Assembly (NCBI GenBank): GCA_039707655.1
Contig: CM077676.1
Span: forward strand, 239,710,866-239,774,865
Reading direction: 5' to 3'
DNA: 64,000 nt
From: Elymus sibiricus
Lineage: Eukaryota; Streptophyta; Magnoliopsida; Poales; Poaceae
Shown: piece after piece, positions 1 to 10,771 of the stretch
Layout of the letters: each line of letters starts with the position of its first letter
Numbering within the stretch: position 1 is the stretch's first letter
Translations under genes and position numbers: made by a program
The notes under the pieces: generated by a model
What the model was told of the DNA's origin: nothing
The model's input: only the letters and a program-made list of their open reading frames with translations
Databases searched by the model: none

Positions 1-124
1 TCACTTGCATGGCCGAATGATATGGTAATAATAATAATGGTGCAAGTGTGCCGTGGACTAAGCTGGAATCTGCAAACATTTATTCAGAGGAGAAGACAAA
101 ATAATAGTGCCTCTTTGTTAGATC
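1..124. other. Left remnant of the Athila-type Gypsy region
   Basis: No coding frame is recognised here. The stretch ends at the AACAA duplication (125-129) that borders the Tat-type element, so it is contiguous with position 25511 once that element is removed in thought. It is assigned to the outer retrotransposon only because of this continuity. Confidence 0.5.
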
Positions 125-129
125 AACAA

Positions 130-1002
130 TGTCGTGGTGGTACGACCATCTATGGGGCCATCTAGCCCCTTTGTGGTTCGGCTAGGGAGATGCGCAAGCA
201 CAAAGAGCGGAATCAATGGAGGCCGCAGGAATTTTACCCAAGTTTGGGCCGCTGAGAAGCGTAAAACCCTACTCCTGCTTGGTTGTATTAGATGGGTGTG
301 AGCACAGGTACAAGGAGTGCTTTCTCCGGTAAGGCGTGGGAGGAGCATCTACGCATGCAGGTTGTGCTAGGGTTCTGATCGCGCCACCCTGTAAACATTG
401 CCCTGGACCTCCTTTTATAGCTCAAGGGGTTACCACAGTGGCAATACAGTAATTACAAGTTGATTAGATAGCAAACAGTGCTATCATACCTAACTCTGGC
501 AGTTTAGGACAAAAGCAATAAATGCGCCATTAGGTGTCATGTGGAGGAGGAGCTCCGGCAAGGTTCCTGCACCGCTCGCCCAGCTACCTCCTATTAGCCT
601 GACACGCCTTCTGGACGGGTGTCATTAAAGGCAAACCTTCTCCCTGCGTGCTGACACTTTCCCGACAAATCTCACCAACCAGCCTGCGCGGTCGACACCT
701 CACTGATTAGAGACTAGCTGCCCGGTGAGGTGGAGCGCTGGAGTGCTGGCGACAGCTTGTCGGCATGGAGCTTGGCGTGTCTTCACCTTGCCGGTTTAGC
801 CTTGCCGGCACGGAATGTCTTCATCCTCAGTACTAGTTGAGTGCTTGTTAATGCTTCGTCTTGTGCTTCTTTCTAGCAGTTTATGTGGTTGGGTCTTGAA
901 TCTTGTTATTTGGCAAGTTTCGACAAGCCTTGGCCAGCAAGGAGGCTGCAACCGTTTGTGCATAAGTCAGGGTATAAAATACCCATGTTTTATACACCGA
1001 CA
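130..1002 (-). repeat. Left LTR (3' LTR) of the Tat-type Gypsy
   Basis: An 873-bp LTR that begins TGTCGTGG and ends TATACACCGACA on the plus strand. It aligns along its length with 24036-24906, with scattered mismatches in every line, so the insertion is not recent. It is the downstream LTR of the minus-strand element. Confidence 0.9.
411..420 (-). promoter_or_regulatory. LTR TATA box, left LTR
   Basis: CTATAAAAGG on the minus strand, followed by AGG and the GTTTACAGGG region. The same box recurs at 24317-24326 and 24915-24924 in the right LTR. It marks the U3/R boundary of the element. Confidence 0.6.
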
Positions 1003-1335
1003 GGAGCCCCTGGGCCTGGGCCATACGCGCGTCCGAAGCGTCGTTAGGCTAGGCCCAAACAATGCACAGACACGCAGCGGGAAAACTGCCACTGTAATTT
1101 TTGTCATGATGGTTATCCTGCGCCCTTCCATCACGCATGTTTGCATGCATGCAAGGCAATGGATTGGCGAAGAAGGGCGGCCGTTGGAGTGACGCGCCTG
1201 GTCAGGGGTGCAGGGTGTGGGATTGGCAAGCTTGGACGGCTGTTAGAGTAGTGCGCCCGCCAGGAGCGCAGGGCATGGGATTGGCGAAGTTGGGCGGTCG
1301 CCCTAAAGCAGTGAAGCGCCAGCCCTCGCGCTCTC

Positions 1336-1346
1336 CCTATAAAGGG
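1336..1346 (+). promoter_or_regulatory. TATA box upstream of the antisense B3 ORF
   Basis: CCCTATAAAGGGG on the plus strand lies about 95 bases before the ATG at 1437. A C/T-rich leader typical of plant 5' UTRs lies between them. It faces the opposite way to the LTR promoter, so the antisense ORF appears to have its own promoter. Confidence 0.5.
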
Positions 1347-1436
1347 GGGCCGCGGAGTGCGACATTCATCCACCTCTTCTCATCCCAATCTCCCTGCCAC
1401 CGTTGTCTTCTCCTTCCCCCCACGTTCGCCACCGCA

Positions 1437-2108
1437 ATGGCGAGGAGAAAAGGCCGAGCTCGTGTGTCCGCCGTCGCCATGAGGACTTCTTCTCGGCACC
1501 ACGCCCACGCCTCGGGCATGGATGCGGAAGCTGGTTCCAGCGCCCAAGGAAGGGCTGTGGGTCGCGATCGTGGACGCGGCGCTCGTGGTCGGGGCGGCCA
1601 CGGTGAAGCACTCATCGCTTCATCTTCGGCCCTTCCTCCCCCAGCAGAAGGCCACACGGAGGACACGGCGCAAGAGTTCGTCGTGGAACTGTGCTATCGG
1701 TCGTGGAGCTGGCTGCAACTTCCTCGACCTTTTGCTAGGGAGATGGAAGGACGCCATCTGTGCGGCTTGTGGCTGCGTGTGGATGGCTGCTGCAACGGCC
1801 CAGTCTGGGTGACCATTGAGACCTCCAACGACGGTATCATGTACCTCACGCGCGGGTGGAAATCCTTTGTCCGTGCTCATTGCTTAGGGCAAGGGCACCT
1901 CCTTCACTTCAGGTTGGACGGACCAGACACACTTGTCATGAAGTTCTTCGGGGCTTCGGGCGCTCGTCTGTAGTGCTGCGTGGAAAGCTCGAGTGGCAGC
2001 GACACCGCTACCTCCAGCGAGACCGAGGACGACGACGAGGAGGACGACGATGATGACGACGGTGATCCCAACATCAAGACCGAGGACGACGGCGACGAGT
2101 CTGGCTGA
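1437..2108 (+). pseudogene. Antisense additional ORF of the Tat Gypsy; B3-domain protein with acidic tail
   Basis: The frame opens at ATG 1437 in a good plant context (gcaATGGcg) behind a TATA box and C/T-rich leader. It would encode 223 residues, but TAG at 1971-1973 stops it after 178. The same frame continues to TGA at 2106-2108. Residues 1-60 are basic and Arg/Gly-rich. Residues about 85-177 read as one B3 DNA-binding domain: LPRPFAREMEG, then GIMYLTRGWKSFVRAHCL, then GHLLHFRLDG and LVMKFFG. The part after the stop is a Ser then Asp/Glu run, as in nuclear regulators. It lies between integrase and the 3' LTR on the opposite strand to gag-pol, where Tat-lineage elements carry an additional ORF of unknown role. 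That it binds DNA is inference from the fold. Confidence 0.65.
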
Positions 2109-3077
2109 ACGCCGGCAGTACCATCATCTGGTGTTCCGGGAGCGAGCCGTGCCCCGCCTAGGCGCCCCTTTTGCCCTTGTATTGCACTCGATGTAAACCC
2201 TGGGTAGAGGGCTAAGAAAATGTTATCGAGTACTCTTAATGAATATCTATTACTTGTTATGCTCAGATGAATGCGTGCTATTCCCCTTGGTTTCCTTCGT
2301 TTTTGTATGATTGCATACCCTACGCTTGCCAGAAGCTTGCCGGTGTATGCACTTGCCGCGAGCGCTTGAGGAATGGATCCTTAGCGGCCTGCTGGTAGTG
2401 TTGCCACCGGCAAGATAACTCATCGATCACAGTGCGGCAACTTGCCGGTACACACACTTGCCATGAGCGCTTTGAGGAACGGGTCCTTAGCAGCCTGTTG
2501 GAAGCACCGCCACCGGCAAGGCAACTTGTCGGTCATAACGCGGCTACAGACCTTGCCGAGCGAACTCGAGGCAAAATCAGAGCGCGAACGATCATGACAA
2601 GAGCGCGAATGATAGCGACAAGGTTCCTTCGCGTGCAGGTTCCTCATACAAACATGGAATCGTTCAAGGGAAATCGCAAATGTAACAAGGAAATTGTTTC
2701 AAAGTTTTTCAACTTAGCTTTTCCTTGCACTATTTTCCTTGTCGTACGAAATGATCACTTGAACATCATTAAAATGGTACCCCATCATCACTCCACCAGG
2801 GAAACTTGCACGCGAGGGATCCTTCTGTCCTTTTAAGAAAAAGAAAGAAGAGAAAAGAGTGGTTTGGCAACCTTGACGGTTCATTAGCCATTCCATACAA
2901 ACTAAAGTGTAATCACAACATTACATGCTTCCATATACAAATGAATATGTATGGAGAGTTGCAAAATACTTAGCTTTATTATGCACAGGATCCACGCCTG
3001 GCTTTGTACAAAAGGTTACAAGTCTTGCCGACAAAGCTTGTACAAAAGGGGTTACCGGGGGGCCCGACAACCGCGCC
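2109..3077. other. Non-coding 3' region of the Tat Gypsy
   Basis: This region lies between the antisense ORF and the integrase stop. After the TGA the plus strand has a run to about 2250 with AATGAAT, a plausible polyadenylation signal for the antisense transcript. The middle holds the duplicated block described separately. No frame here is recognised. Confidence 0.5.
2335..2570 (-). repeat. Two-copy tandem repeat in the Gypsy 3' region
   Basis: Two diverged copies of about 115 bp share the plus-strand blocks ACTTGCCGGTRYAYRCACTTG, GAGCGCTT, GAGGAAYGGRTCCTTAGC and CACCGGCAAG. A related block occurs at about 17325-17405 inside the small nested LTR element in the same sense relative to its own LTRs. 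This links the two elements. Confidence 0.65.
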
Positions 3078-4010
3078 TTATGGGTAGAACTTGCAAAGAT
3101 GCTCAATATTCCATGAGTTCTTCACTGGGGTGCCATCTTTGGTCTCCAGACGGACTGCGCCAGGTCTGGTGACTCGTACTACCCGATAAGGGCATTCCCA
3201 CTTCGGCGTCAACTTGTTTGATCTCTTGGCGGACTGAACACGCCGAAGAACAAGGTCGCCTTCCTCAAGGCTTCGGGCATGAACATTGCGGCTATGGTAG
3301 CGGCGCAAGGCTTGCTGGTAGTGTGCAGCTCGCACAGCCGCCCGAAGACGATCCTCCTCAAGGAGCGTTGCGTCATCTTGCCACAACCGCTCTTGCTCAG
3401 CTTCATCGTAAGCGAGCACTCGCGGTGACACGTATATGAGTTCCATGGGGAGCACCGCTTCTGCACCATAGATTAGGGAGAAGGGTGTTTGGCCGGTAGC
3501 TCGATTTGGTGTCGTTCTGAGTGACCAAAGAACCGCCGGCAACTCATCAATCCAGCGTCTTCCACATTTGCGCAGCCTATCAAAGGTTCGTGTCTTGAGG
3601 CCCCGTAGCACATCATTGTTAATCCTTTCCGCTTGGTCGTTGCTTCTCGGGTGAGCAACAGATGCAAAATAGATTTTGCCGCCAATGTCCTGGATATACT
3701 GCATGAAGGTGCGGCTTGTGAATTGTGTGCCGTTGTCGGTGATGATTCTGTTAGGAAAACCTGAAATGGCAAACTAATCCTTTGAAGAACCTGATGGCTG
3801 ATTGTGCTATCACCTTCATCAGTGGCTCCACTTCAGGCCACTTTGTGAACTTGTCGATGGCAACGTACAAGAACTCAAAGCCCCCGGTAGCATGGGGGAA
3901 GGGGCCCAAGATATCGAGCCCCCAGACCGAAAAGGGCCAGGAGAGAGGGATTGTTTAGAGAGCTTGAGCTGGCTGATGTATGTTCTTTGAATGGAACTAG
4001 CATGCTTCTC
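3078..4010 (-). pseudogene. Gypsy integrase region, frameshifted
   Basis: This is the C-terminal part of the polyprotein; the stop codon is at 3078-3080. On the minus strand the integrase core starts near 3960 with WPFSVWGLDILGPFP (first catalytic Asp). It continues through TKWPEVEPLMKVIAQSA in the same frame, then loses one base near 3765. It resumes with PNRIITDNGTQFTSRTF (second Asp) and SNDQAERINNDVLRGLK (catalytic Glu). The C-terminal domain is long and ends with ETKDGTPVKNSWNIEHLCKF, matching the usual Tat-type end. All three acidic residues are present, but the frameshift breaks the protein. It acted on the element's own cDNA ends in the nucleus. Confidence 0.85.
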
Positions 4011-5199
4011 ACTTTGTTACTAGCTCAGTTGCATCCTGGAGGGTAGTGGGCCAATAGAAGCCTTGCCGGAAAGCTTTGCCGGCAAGTGCTCTTGAACCTA
4101 TGTGAGAGCCACATATGCCCCCATGTATTTCTGCCAACAGCTTCAGTCCATCTTCCCGGTGAATACACTTTAATTTCACACCGTTTGGTCTCTTTCTGTA
4201 TAGCGTGTTATCCACAAACTGATACATACTAGACTGATGGGCTACTTTCTCAGCTTCTTCTTGCTCATCGGGAAGTTCTCCTGTTTGATGGAAACGAACT
4301 ATCTGCTGTGCCCATGCCTGAGCCTGCGGCTCGACGACAAGGACTAAAGGCATTTCCTCGGCCGTGGGAGCGCTTGCCTCAGCGGCAAGAACCCGGGGTT
4401 CCACGCGAAGCCGCTGCTCACTGACAACCATGTCATTGTCCTTGGCAACGTTTTTGCTGGCGGCTTCTGGGAGTTCTGCCGAAAAATACTCGCCGGTATT
4501 CAACTTCCTTCTCTTACTGGCCTGCGTTGATGGAGTGACTGTTGGTTGATTCAAATGGAGCACAAAGGTTCCTGGTTCCACAGGTAGCTTTTGAGCAGCA
4601 CACTTTGATAGGTAATCAGCAATGTTGTTTTCCGCACGAGGGATGTGCTCTGTTTGCAACCCGTCAAAGTGTTCCTCCAATTTTCTCAGTTCTTCCACAT
4701 ACGCTTCCATCAACGGGCTCTGGTAATCTTTGTTCACTTGCTTCACAACAAGCTGTGAGTCACCGCGGACGATCAATTTTCTGATCCCAAGGTCCACTGC
4801 GATCCTAAGACCGGCAAGGAGCCCTTCGTACTCAGCAGTGTTGTTTGTAGTTTGCTCCCTGGGAAAGTGCATTTGAACCACATACATGAGGTGCTCTCCG
4901 GTGGGTGTGACAAGCAGCACTCCGGCACCGGCGCCTTGCAGCGAGAAGGCACCATCAAAGTACATGATCCATTCCTTGGCTGTCTCTTTGTCGGGGAGAG
5001 CTGTTTCTTGAATTTCTTCGTCTTGCATTGGTGTCCATTCCACAATGAACTCCACCAAGGTCCTGCTCTGAATGGTTGAGGTGCTTTCAAACTTAAGTGC
5101 AAAGCTTGACAATTCCAACGCCCACTCCACTATCCTGCCAGTTGCCTCTGGATTTCTCAAGAGACGCTCCAACGAAAAGCGTGACAACGGTGATCTCAT
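4009..5199 (-). pseudogene. Second RNase H and H2C2 zinc finger of Gypsy pol
   Basis: An open frame of about 396 codons. It begins in the tail of the first RNase H (LRNPEATGRIVEWALELSSF). From about residue 85 it carries a second, archaeal-type RNase H: MYFDGAFSLQGAGAG, TTNNTAEYEGLLAGL, IVRGDSQLVVKQV and ENNIADYLSKCA give all four acidic catalytic residues. A variable linker follows. Near the end is the integrase HHCC finger area with HREDGLKLLAEIHGGICGSH and FYWPT. It joins the upstream domain by a frameshift near 5170-5200. The presence of two RNase H domains is the clearest Tat-lineage mark. Confidence 0.85.
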
Positions 5200-5623
5200 G
5201 TGATTGGAAGTAGTGACGCAGCTTTCTCGAGGTCATAAGAAGGCCGAAAAGTAACTTCTGCACTCCAGAGTATCTTGATCTAGCCACCTGCAAAAGGGAA
5301 CTAACAAAATACACGGGCCGCTGCACCACCTTCTTCTTCGGCTCCACTTGTTGACTAGCTTCATTCGCCTGCGCTGTTCCTGACTTGTCGGCACCAGACT
5401 TTGCCAGAGAAGATCCCGATTTGTCGCTGGACGGGCTTGCCGCGGCTGCTTCCTCATCATCAACTTCCCTTTGAGCCACTAGCGCAGCACTGGCCACTTG
5501 ATTTGTTGCCGCTACATATAGCAGCAACGGCTCTTGTGGCTTAGGTGCAACTAGTGTTGGCGCGGAGGAGAGGTATCTTTTCAAGTCCTGCAGCGCGGCC
5601 TCCGCTTCCGGAGTCCATTTCAT
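5170..5623 (-). pseudogene. First RNase H (RT-connected) of Gypsy pol
   Basis: Starts KWTPEAEAALQDLKRYL and runs through APTLVAPKPQEPLLLYVAAT, a serine/alanine-rich insert, and RPVYFVSSLLQVARSRYSG, ending at RKLRHYFQSHEITVVT. Beyond that, the reading moves to the frame used by 4009-5199, so a small indel separates the two. In a live element this and the RT form one protein that makes cDNA in cytoplasmic particles. Confidence 0.8.
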
Positions 5624-6540
5624 CGGACCGCCTTTTTCAAAATCTTGAAAAACGGCAGGGCACGCTCAGCAGATCCTGAAATGAACCTACTCAAGGTAGC
5701 AACACTGCCAGCAAGACGCCATACATCCTTGACGCTTTTTGGTGCTTGAAGCTGCTCAATTGCTTTGATCTTATCGGGATTTGCTTCAATTCCACGTTGA
5801 GATACAAAGAATCCAAGAAGTTTTCCAGATGGAACGCCAAACACACACTTCTTGGGATTGAGCTTCAAATTGATCTTGCGCAAGTTTGCAAATGTTTCTT
5901 CTAAATCTTGAATGAGGGTTGATTTGTCCTTGGTTTTGACCACTATATCTTCCATGTATGCTTCCACAATCCTGTGCAGTTGGGGCTCGAAACCAATCTG
6001 GACTGCTCTTGCGAATGTTGAACCAGCACTCTTTAACCCGAAAGGTATACGCACGAAGCAGTATGTGCCACATGGAGTAATGAATGCGGTTTTCTCCTCA
6101 TCCTCCTTGGCCATGAATATCTGATGGTACCCGGAATATGCATCAAGGAAGGAGAGTAAATCACAGCCAGAAGTAGAGTCTACAATTTGATCGATGCGTG
6201 GCAAGGGGAAAGGATCCTTTGGACATGCTTTGTTGATAACAGTGTAGTCAATACAAAGTCTCCACTTTCCGTTTGCTTTGCGCACCATAATTGGATTTGC
6301 CAACCAAGTTGGATGTAGTACACCTCTAACCAAACCTGCTGCTTCGAGCTTCTTGATTTCCTCGGCAATGAACGGTTGCCGCTCCAAAGCTTGCTTCCTG
6401 ACTTTCTGCTTGACGGGCCGAGCGTGGGGACAGACAGCAAGGTGGTGCTCAATTACCTCCCTGGGAACACCAGGGATATCAGATGGTCGCCATGCAAACA
6501 CATCGACATTCGCCCGCAGGAAGGCAATGAGCGCACTTTC
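5620..6540 (-). pseudogene. Gypsy reverse transcriptase domain with altered active site
   Basis: The reading VFAWRPSDIPGVPREVIEHH, then WLANPIMVRKANGKWRLCID, then SFLDAYSGYHQIFMAKEDEE and FCFVRIPFGLKSAGSTF-like text (YCFVRIPFGLKSAGSTF here) covers the RT fingers and palm in order. The active-site box reads YMEDIVVK, where the family has Y-x-D-D, so the first aspartate is replaced by glutamate. It continues to GKLLGFFVSQRGIEANPDKI. A TAG at 6541-6543 separates it from the upstream part; its context fits a CAG to TAG change. The domain is full length but should be inactive. Confidence 0.88.
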
Positions 6541-6975
6541 CTATTTGCTATCAAGGGTGGCACTGATGGTGAAGGTACCGTCAGTGCCATCCTCCCTCGC
6601 CAGCACCTTTTTGGTCGCTGGTGAAGTAGCTTTCGATTTCTTACCGGCAGAGCACTCCGGCAAGTCTTCAACAGGCGCGCAACACTCCGAAGAGGCGCGC
6701 TTCCCAGAATCTTTGCCAGAGGTCTTGTCGGACTTCTTGCTTTTCTTCTTCTTGGCGGGAGCTGGTGCCTTGGTAGCTTCTGCTGCAACCGCATCTTTGT
6801 ACATCTTATCGACGCAAATAACTGCATCTTTCTTGCCGGAGTTGATGGAAATGACACCCATCGTCCCTGACATCTTCAATGTGTTGTAAGCATAGTGAGA
6901 TGCTGCCATGAATTTTGCCAAGGTTGAATGGCTAAGAATTCCATTATACGGCAAGGGGATCTTGACAACATCAAA
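6541..6975 (-). pseudogene. Post-protease segment of Gypsy polyprotein, cut by the CACTA
   Basis: Reads FDVVKIPLPYNGILSHSTLA, typical of the region just after the Tat-type protease, then a Lys/Ser-rich linker, and then the TAG at 6541. Its upstream end is the CACTA insertion point. The missing upstream residues continue directly on the minus strand from 21449, where the reading ends ELNYRTEKIVF. The two halves join in frame once the transposon and one AAA are removed. Confidence 0.85.
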
Positions 6976-7275
6976 CACTACAAGAGATATGCTAATTTTT
7001 GACCATCAATATTGGTCACTGAATGGTCACTGTTTTCCATTTGTGACCTTTTTGTGACCAAAAGCAGTTGGTCAAAAGTTGGCCGTCTTTAATGAAACTT
7101 AATGACCTTCTTTGCGGTATGGTCGTAGAAGGTTATGACCAAAATAAAAGGTCGTAAAATCTACGACCAATTATTTTGGTCACTGGTTGTCTGCCCAGAC
7201 CACGTCGGATCCAACGTGGCAAGCTGACGTGACAATATTACGATTAAACGAAATGGTCGTAAACTAGAATCAGCC
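6976..7275. repeat. Left terminal and subterminal repeats of CACTA 1
   Basis: Short motifs GGTCACT, TGACC, GGTCGTA and TACGACC are scattered in both orientations, e.g. GGTCGTAAAATCTACGACC, which is itself a hairpin. In En/Spm-type elements such motifs bind the accessory protein. The right end has the same set. Confidence 0.75.
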
Positions 7276-7386
7276 CGGTCCGTTTAGCCATGTCTGTGGG
7301 CCGAGCCCAATAATTCAGCCCATTTCATATTTTCTTTTTCTCTTTATTTTGCTTAGCTGCATGGGCCTGGCCCAACAATTTGGCCT

Positions 7387-7606
7387 TTTATTTTCTGGGA
7401 TGGAGCCTTTTACAGATCAGTTTTTTTTATAGTCAACTCTTTTTTTGGGCCACAACCTTTTTAGTCTAGTTCTTGTTTGGGCCTCGGTCTTTTATTTTCT
7501 GGGATGCAGCCTTTTACAGACTAGGTTTTTTTTTAGAGTCAACTCTTTTTTAGGCCCAAGCCTTTTTAGTCTAATTCTTGTTTGGACCTCGGCCTTTTTG
7601 CGGTCC
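7387..7606. repeat. About 107-bp tandem duplication in CACTA 1
   Basis: Two copies share TTTTCTGGGATG, AGCCTTTTACAGA, AGTCAACTCTTTTTT, CCTTTTTAGTCTA and TTCTTGTTTGG in the same order. The second starts near 7493. The following 7607-7906 is A/T-rich with many short TTCACAG and CACAAAATGC repeats and no gene. Confidence 0.65.
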
Positions 7607-7906
7607 AACTAAGTTTAAAGCCCAATTAATCCAAATAATATCTGGCATAATTCAAATAATATCCTGTGATCCAAACAAAACTCAAATAATTCAGAAAATG
7701 CATAGCTTCACAGGTTCACAGCTTCACAACTTCACAAAATGCATAACTTCACAGGTTCACGGCTTCACAAAATGCTAACTAGTTCACATAGAGCCATCAA
7801 CAGGTTCACGACAGGTTCACAAAATGCTAACTAGTTCACAGCTTCACTACGACAGGTTCAACTTCAGAGTTTCCAAAATGAGCCATCACATAGAGCTTCT
7901 ACGACA

Positions 7907-10771
7907 TCAGTCAGATGCTTTAGCTCCAAAGAGAGCCATCAAGTGGGCTAACTTCTCATCCTGTTCTTGAGACTTCTTGCGCAGCAGCTCAAATTCCTTC
8001 TCGCGTGCAGCTTGAGCTTCTTCCGACTTCATCTTGATTGCCGCCAATTCTTCTTGCATCACTTCAGCTTGAAACTCCGACCTCTCCAGCTTCTGCTCAA
8101 GATCACGCACATGAGCAGCCACAGCAACACTTGATTTGCTGGAGTTTTTCTTAGATGACTGGAGCCCAACATTCCTCAGGAATGTGCTTTGCTTGACTTC
8201 GGTCTTGAGCACTTCATCGACAATTTTAGCGGCAGACTTTGGCTCTTCACCTTCTGGTACCGGCGCGTCCTTCCATTTTTCCATCTCAAGCTAGCATATG
8301 GAGGAAAATGATGACATTAGTAGCAGATCTACATGCCACCAAACCAGCACACAAAATGAATTATTTGAAGTAACATTAAATCTATACGTAGATATTTTAC
8401 TCAAACTCAAACAGAAGAAAATGATGACTAGTAACCTGAAAGCATTATTTGAATCTACACGTAGATATTATCAATAATAGATATTTAAATACTAACACAG
8501 CTCTAAGATTCATTATATCAAGTGTACACTCTATTATGTGATCTGGAGACATGCAATTGGAACAAGGCGATGATCATGGGACCCTATAATGGAGCTGCTT
8601 ATGGAAGAATAAGATGGCTTCCGAGTGAGCCGATCATCAAAGGCAACGACATTCAGATCAATTTTCATCATATCATAAAAAATGCAACAAATAGCTACAG
8701 CAAATTCTGATATCTTTGTTGAGAACCATACAACAAATTCTGATATCTTTGTCGAGATACCAAATCTATCTTAGGCTCTAGTAACAGCATCAAAGCATGG
8801 AACATACAGCAGCATCAGCAAAGCATAAAACCTCAGGCTCTAGATGCAGTCTTAACTGGCTGGACAAAGCATGGACTGACTTACTATAGCAATCTTAACT
8901 GGCTCCGAAAACCCGGACTTCTTGCTCTTGTGGGTGGCCTTGAACAAGTCAATCGCAGACAGCTCTTCACCCTTACGTTCTTCTTTCTGAAAAGTTTTTC
9001 AACAAAAATCAAAATGGTATTCAGCAAGAATCAAAAATGTTATTCAACGAGAATCAAACGGTAAGCTCTGTAGACAAAAGTTCTTACAGTGGCAAATATG
9101 TGTGCTGTATAGTGCCTGGAACCAGTTCTCTGTTGGTACATGAGTTTTTCTCGATTCCTCTTGTTCGACACATAGGTTTCCTACAAAAAAAGCATAATGT
9201 CAGCATGATCTAGCACTAGCATATCATGTGCAGAAGATAAACCAGCAGCTACATGTATACAAGATGCCACAGCAGCAGATACAAACCTTGTGTCTTGGGG
9301 TAGACCACATCTTCACCAGCGCTTGCCATTCATCGTCCATCATATCTGGCACCGGAGACTTGATGCTGACTTTCTTTGCTGGTATGGGATCAAAATATTT
9401 CTTCTTAATCTGGTGGCGTCTGTTCTTTGAACTTTTCTACAGAATATCTTTGCACGCGGTCTTAATGATCTCCAAGTCAGTGTCCATCTCAAAATTTGCC
9501 TACCAAGACAGCAAACAAGGTAGGAACAAGATTAGTGATCATACGTAGGTGTAACAGAAAATAGAAAGCACATTAGCTACGAAACAAGTTGCTTATGGAA
9601 ACTTTTCCAATGTAGTTCTTCAATAGATTTTTGTCTTTTTTGTATTCCTTGAAGTGAGGAAGAACCGGCAGATGGCTTCTTGCAACGAGTCCACACTCAG
9701 AAGCAAGCTTTGCAGCCTGCAAAGGCCTCTCTGGACGCTTCATCCCTTCGGCAATTTGGATTGGCACCTTGGTACCAAGCGCCCTGGTGATCCTCTCTAA
9801 CCCTGTGCCCTTTCTAGGCTTGGTAGTCATTACATCTGAAAATGAAATTAACCTCATAAATTAGAAGAGAAATCGACAAATGCAGGAATGGTTCTGCCAA
9901 ACAGGTAAGCATACATGATTGCTTCCATTTGGAAAATGCACTAGTAAAAGAGAGCATTGCAAAGGTGAACTTGCCCGATTGAAGCACAAGTTGCTGTTCT
10001 TCTTCAGTGATGACAACATGCCTATCCACAGAAGGTGCAACAGGGCTAAGGTCTGTGTGGACAGTGCCTGCTTCATCTATGCAGATAGTTCCTCATTCAT
10101 GTAGGTAGTCAGTGCCTCTTTCATCCATGCGGAGAGTGCTTCCTTCATCCATGGGCGGAAACTCATCACCCATTTGCAGCGAGCTCTCGAAGTCCATGCG
10201 CAGCGGACTTTCCTGATTGTCCGTCGCAGCCGCCATCTTTGCTTTCTGCCTTGTGACTCTAACAGGGTCAGGTTCATCAGGTTCCAGGATCCTCTTTGTT
10301 TGTCCTAGAGGTACGGCCATCACCCTTCCCGAAGGCATTACAGTAGATGTTTCTGAGCTCTTCCTCTTCTTGTTGACTGTCTTCTTAACACCAGGCTTCT
10401 CCCTCCTATATTCCTTCAGTGCCTCGTATAAATAGCACGGAAAAAAGCATTAGATCACAAGACAAATGTGTGAGCACAAGGAAACACAAAGCATACAAAT
10501 ACTCCCAGCCCTCCAAGCAAGACAGAGTTTGCACCTTAACAGTCTTCTCCACTACAACATCATCCACTTCCTCTCCATCAATAACTTCATCCTCCTTAGG
10601 ATTGTACTCTGGGTCATCATTGGTAACTCCACTACCTTCTTGAAACTCATTAGTTTTACCTTCTTGTACATCATTTGTTTTCCTAATCATTGACGCTAGT
10701 GCACCGATGCCAAGGGACTGGAATATCCGATTGTTCCTCAGCATATTTCTAGCCCTAGATTTTATTATCAT
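7907..10771 (-). pseudogene. CACTA second gene, plant Ptta/En/Spm-type protein (multi-exon, broken)
   Basis: Exons on the minus strand, by reading: about 10771-10535 (RNMLRNNRIFQSLGIGALAS, then an acidic stretch); about 10422-9970 (a basic stretch, then repeats of MDEGSTLRMDE type); about 9845-9597 (LERITRALGTKVPIQIAEG, PLQAAKLASECGL); about 9500-9287 (RHQIKKKYFDPIPAKK, MMDDEWQALVKMWS); about 9181-9089 (SNKRNREKLMYQQRTGSRHY); about 8988-8885 (DLFKATHKSKKSGFSE); about 8284-7907 (coiled coil with heptads, ending FGAKASD). The fourth and fifth exons are the core of the plant transposase family called Transposase_24. Exon 4 has an in-frame TAG where CAG is expected, and the repeat exon is frameshifted near 10093. 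The role in the family is DNA binding with the transposase; exon edges are approximate. Confidence 0.72.
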
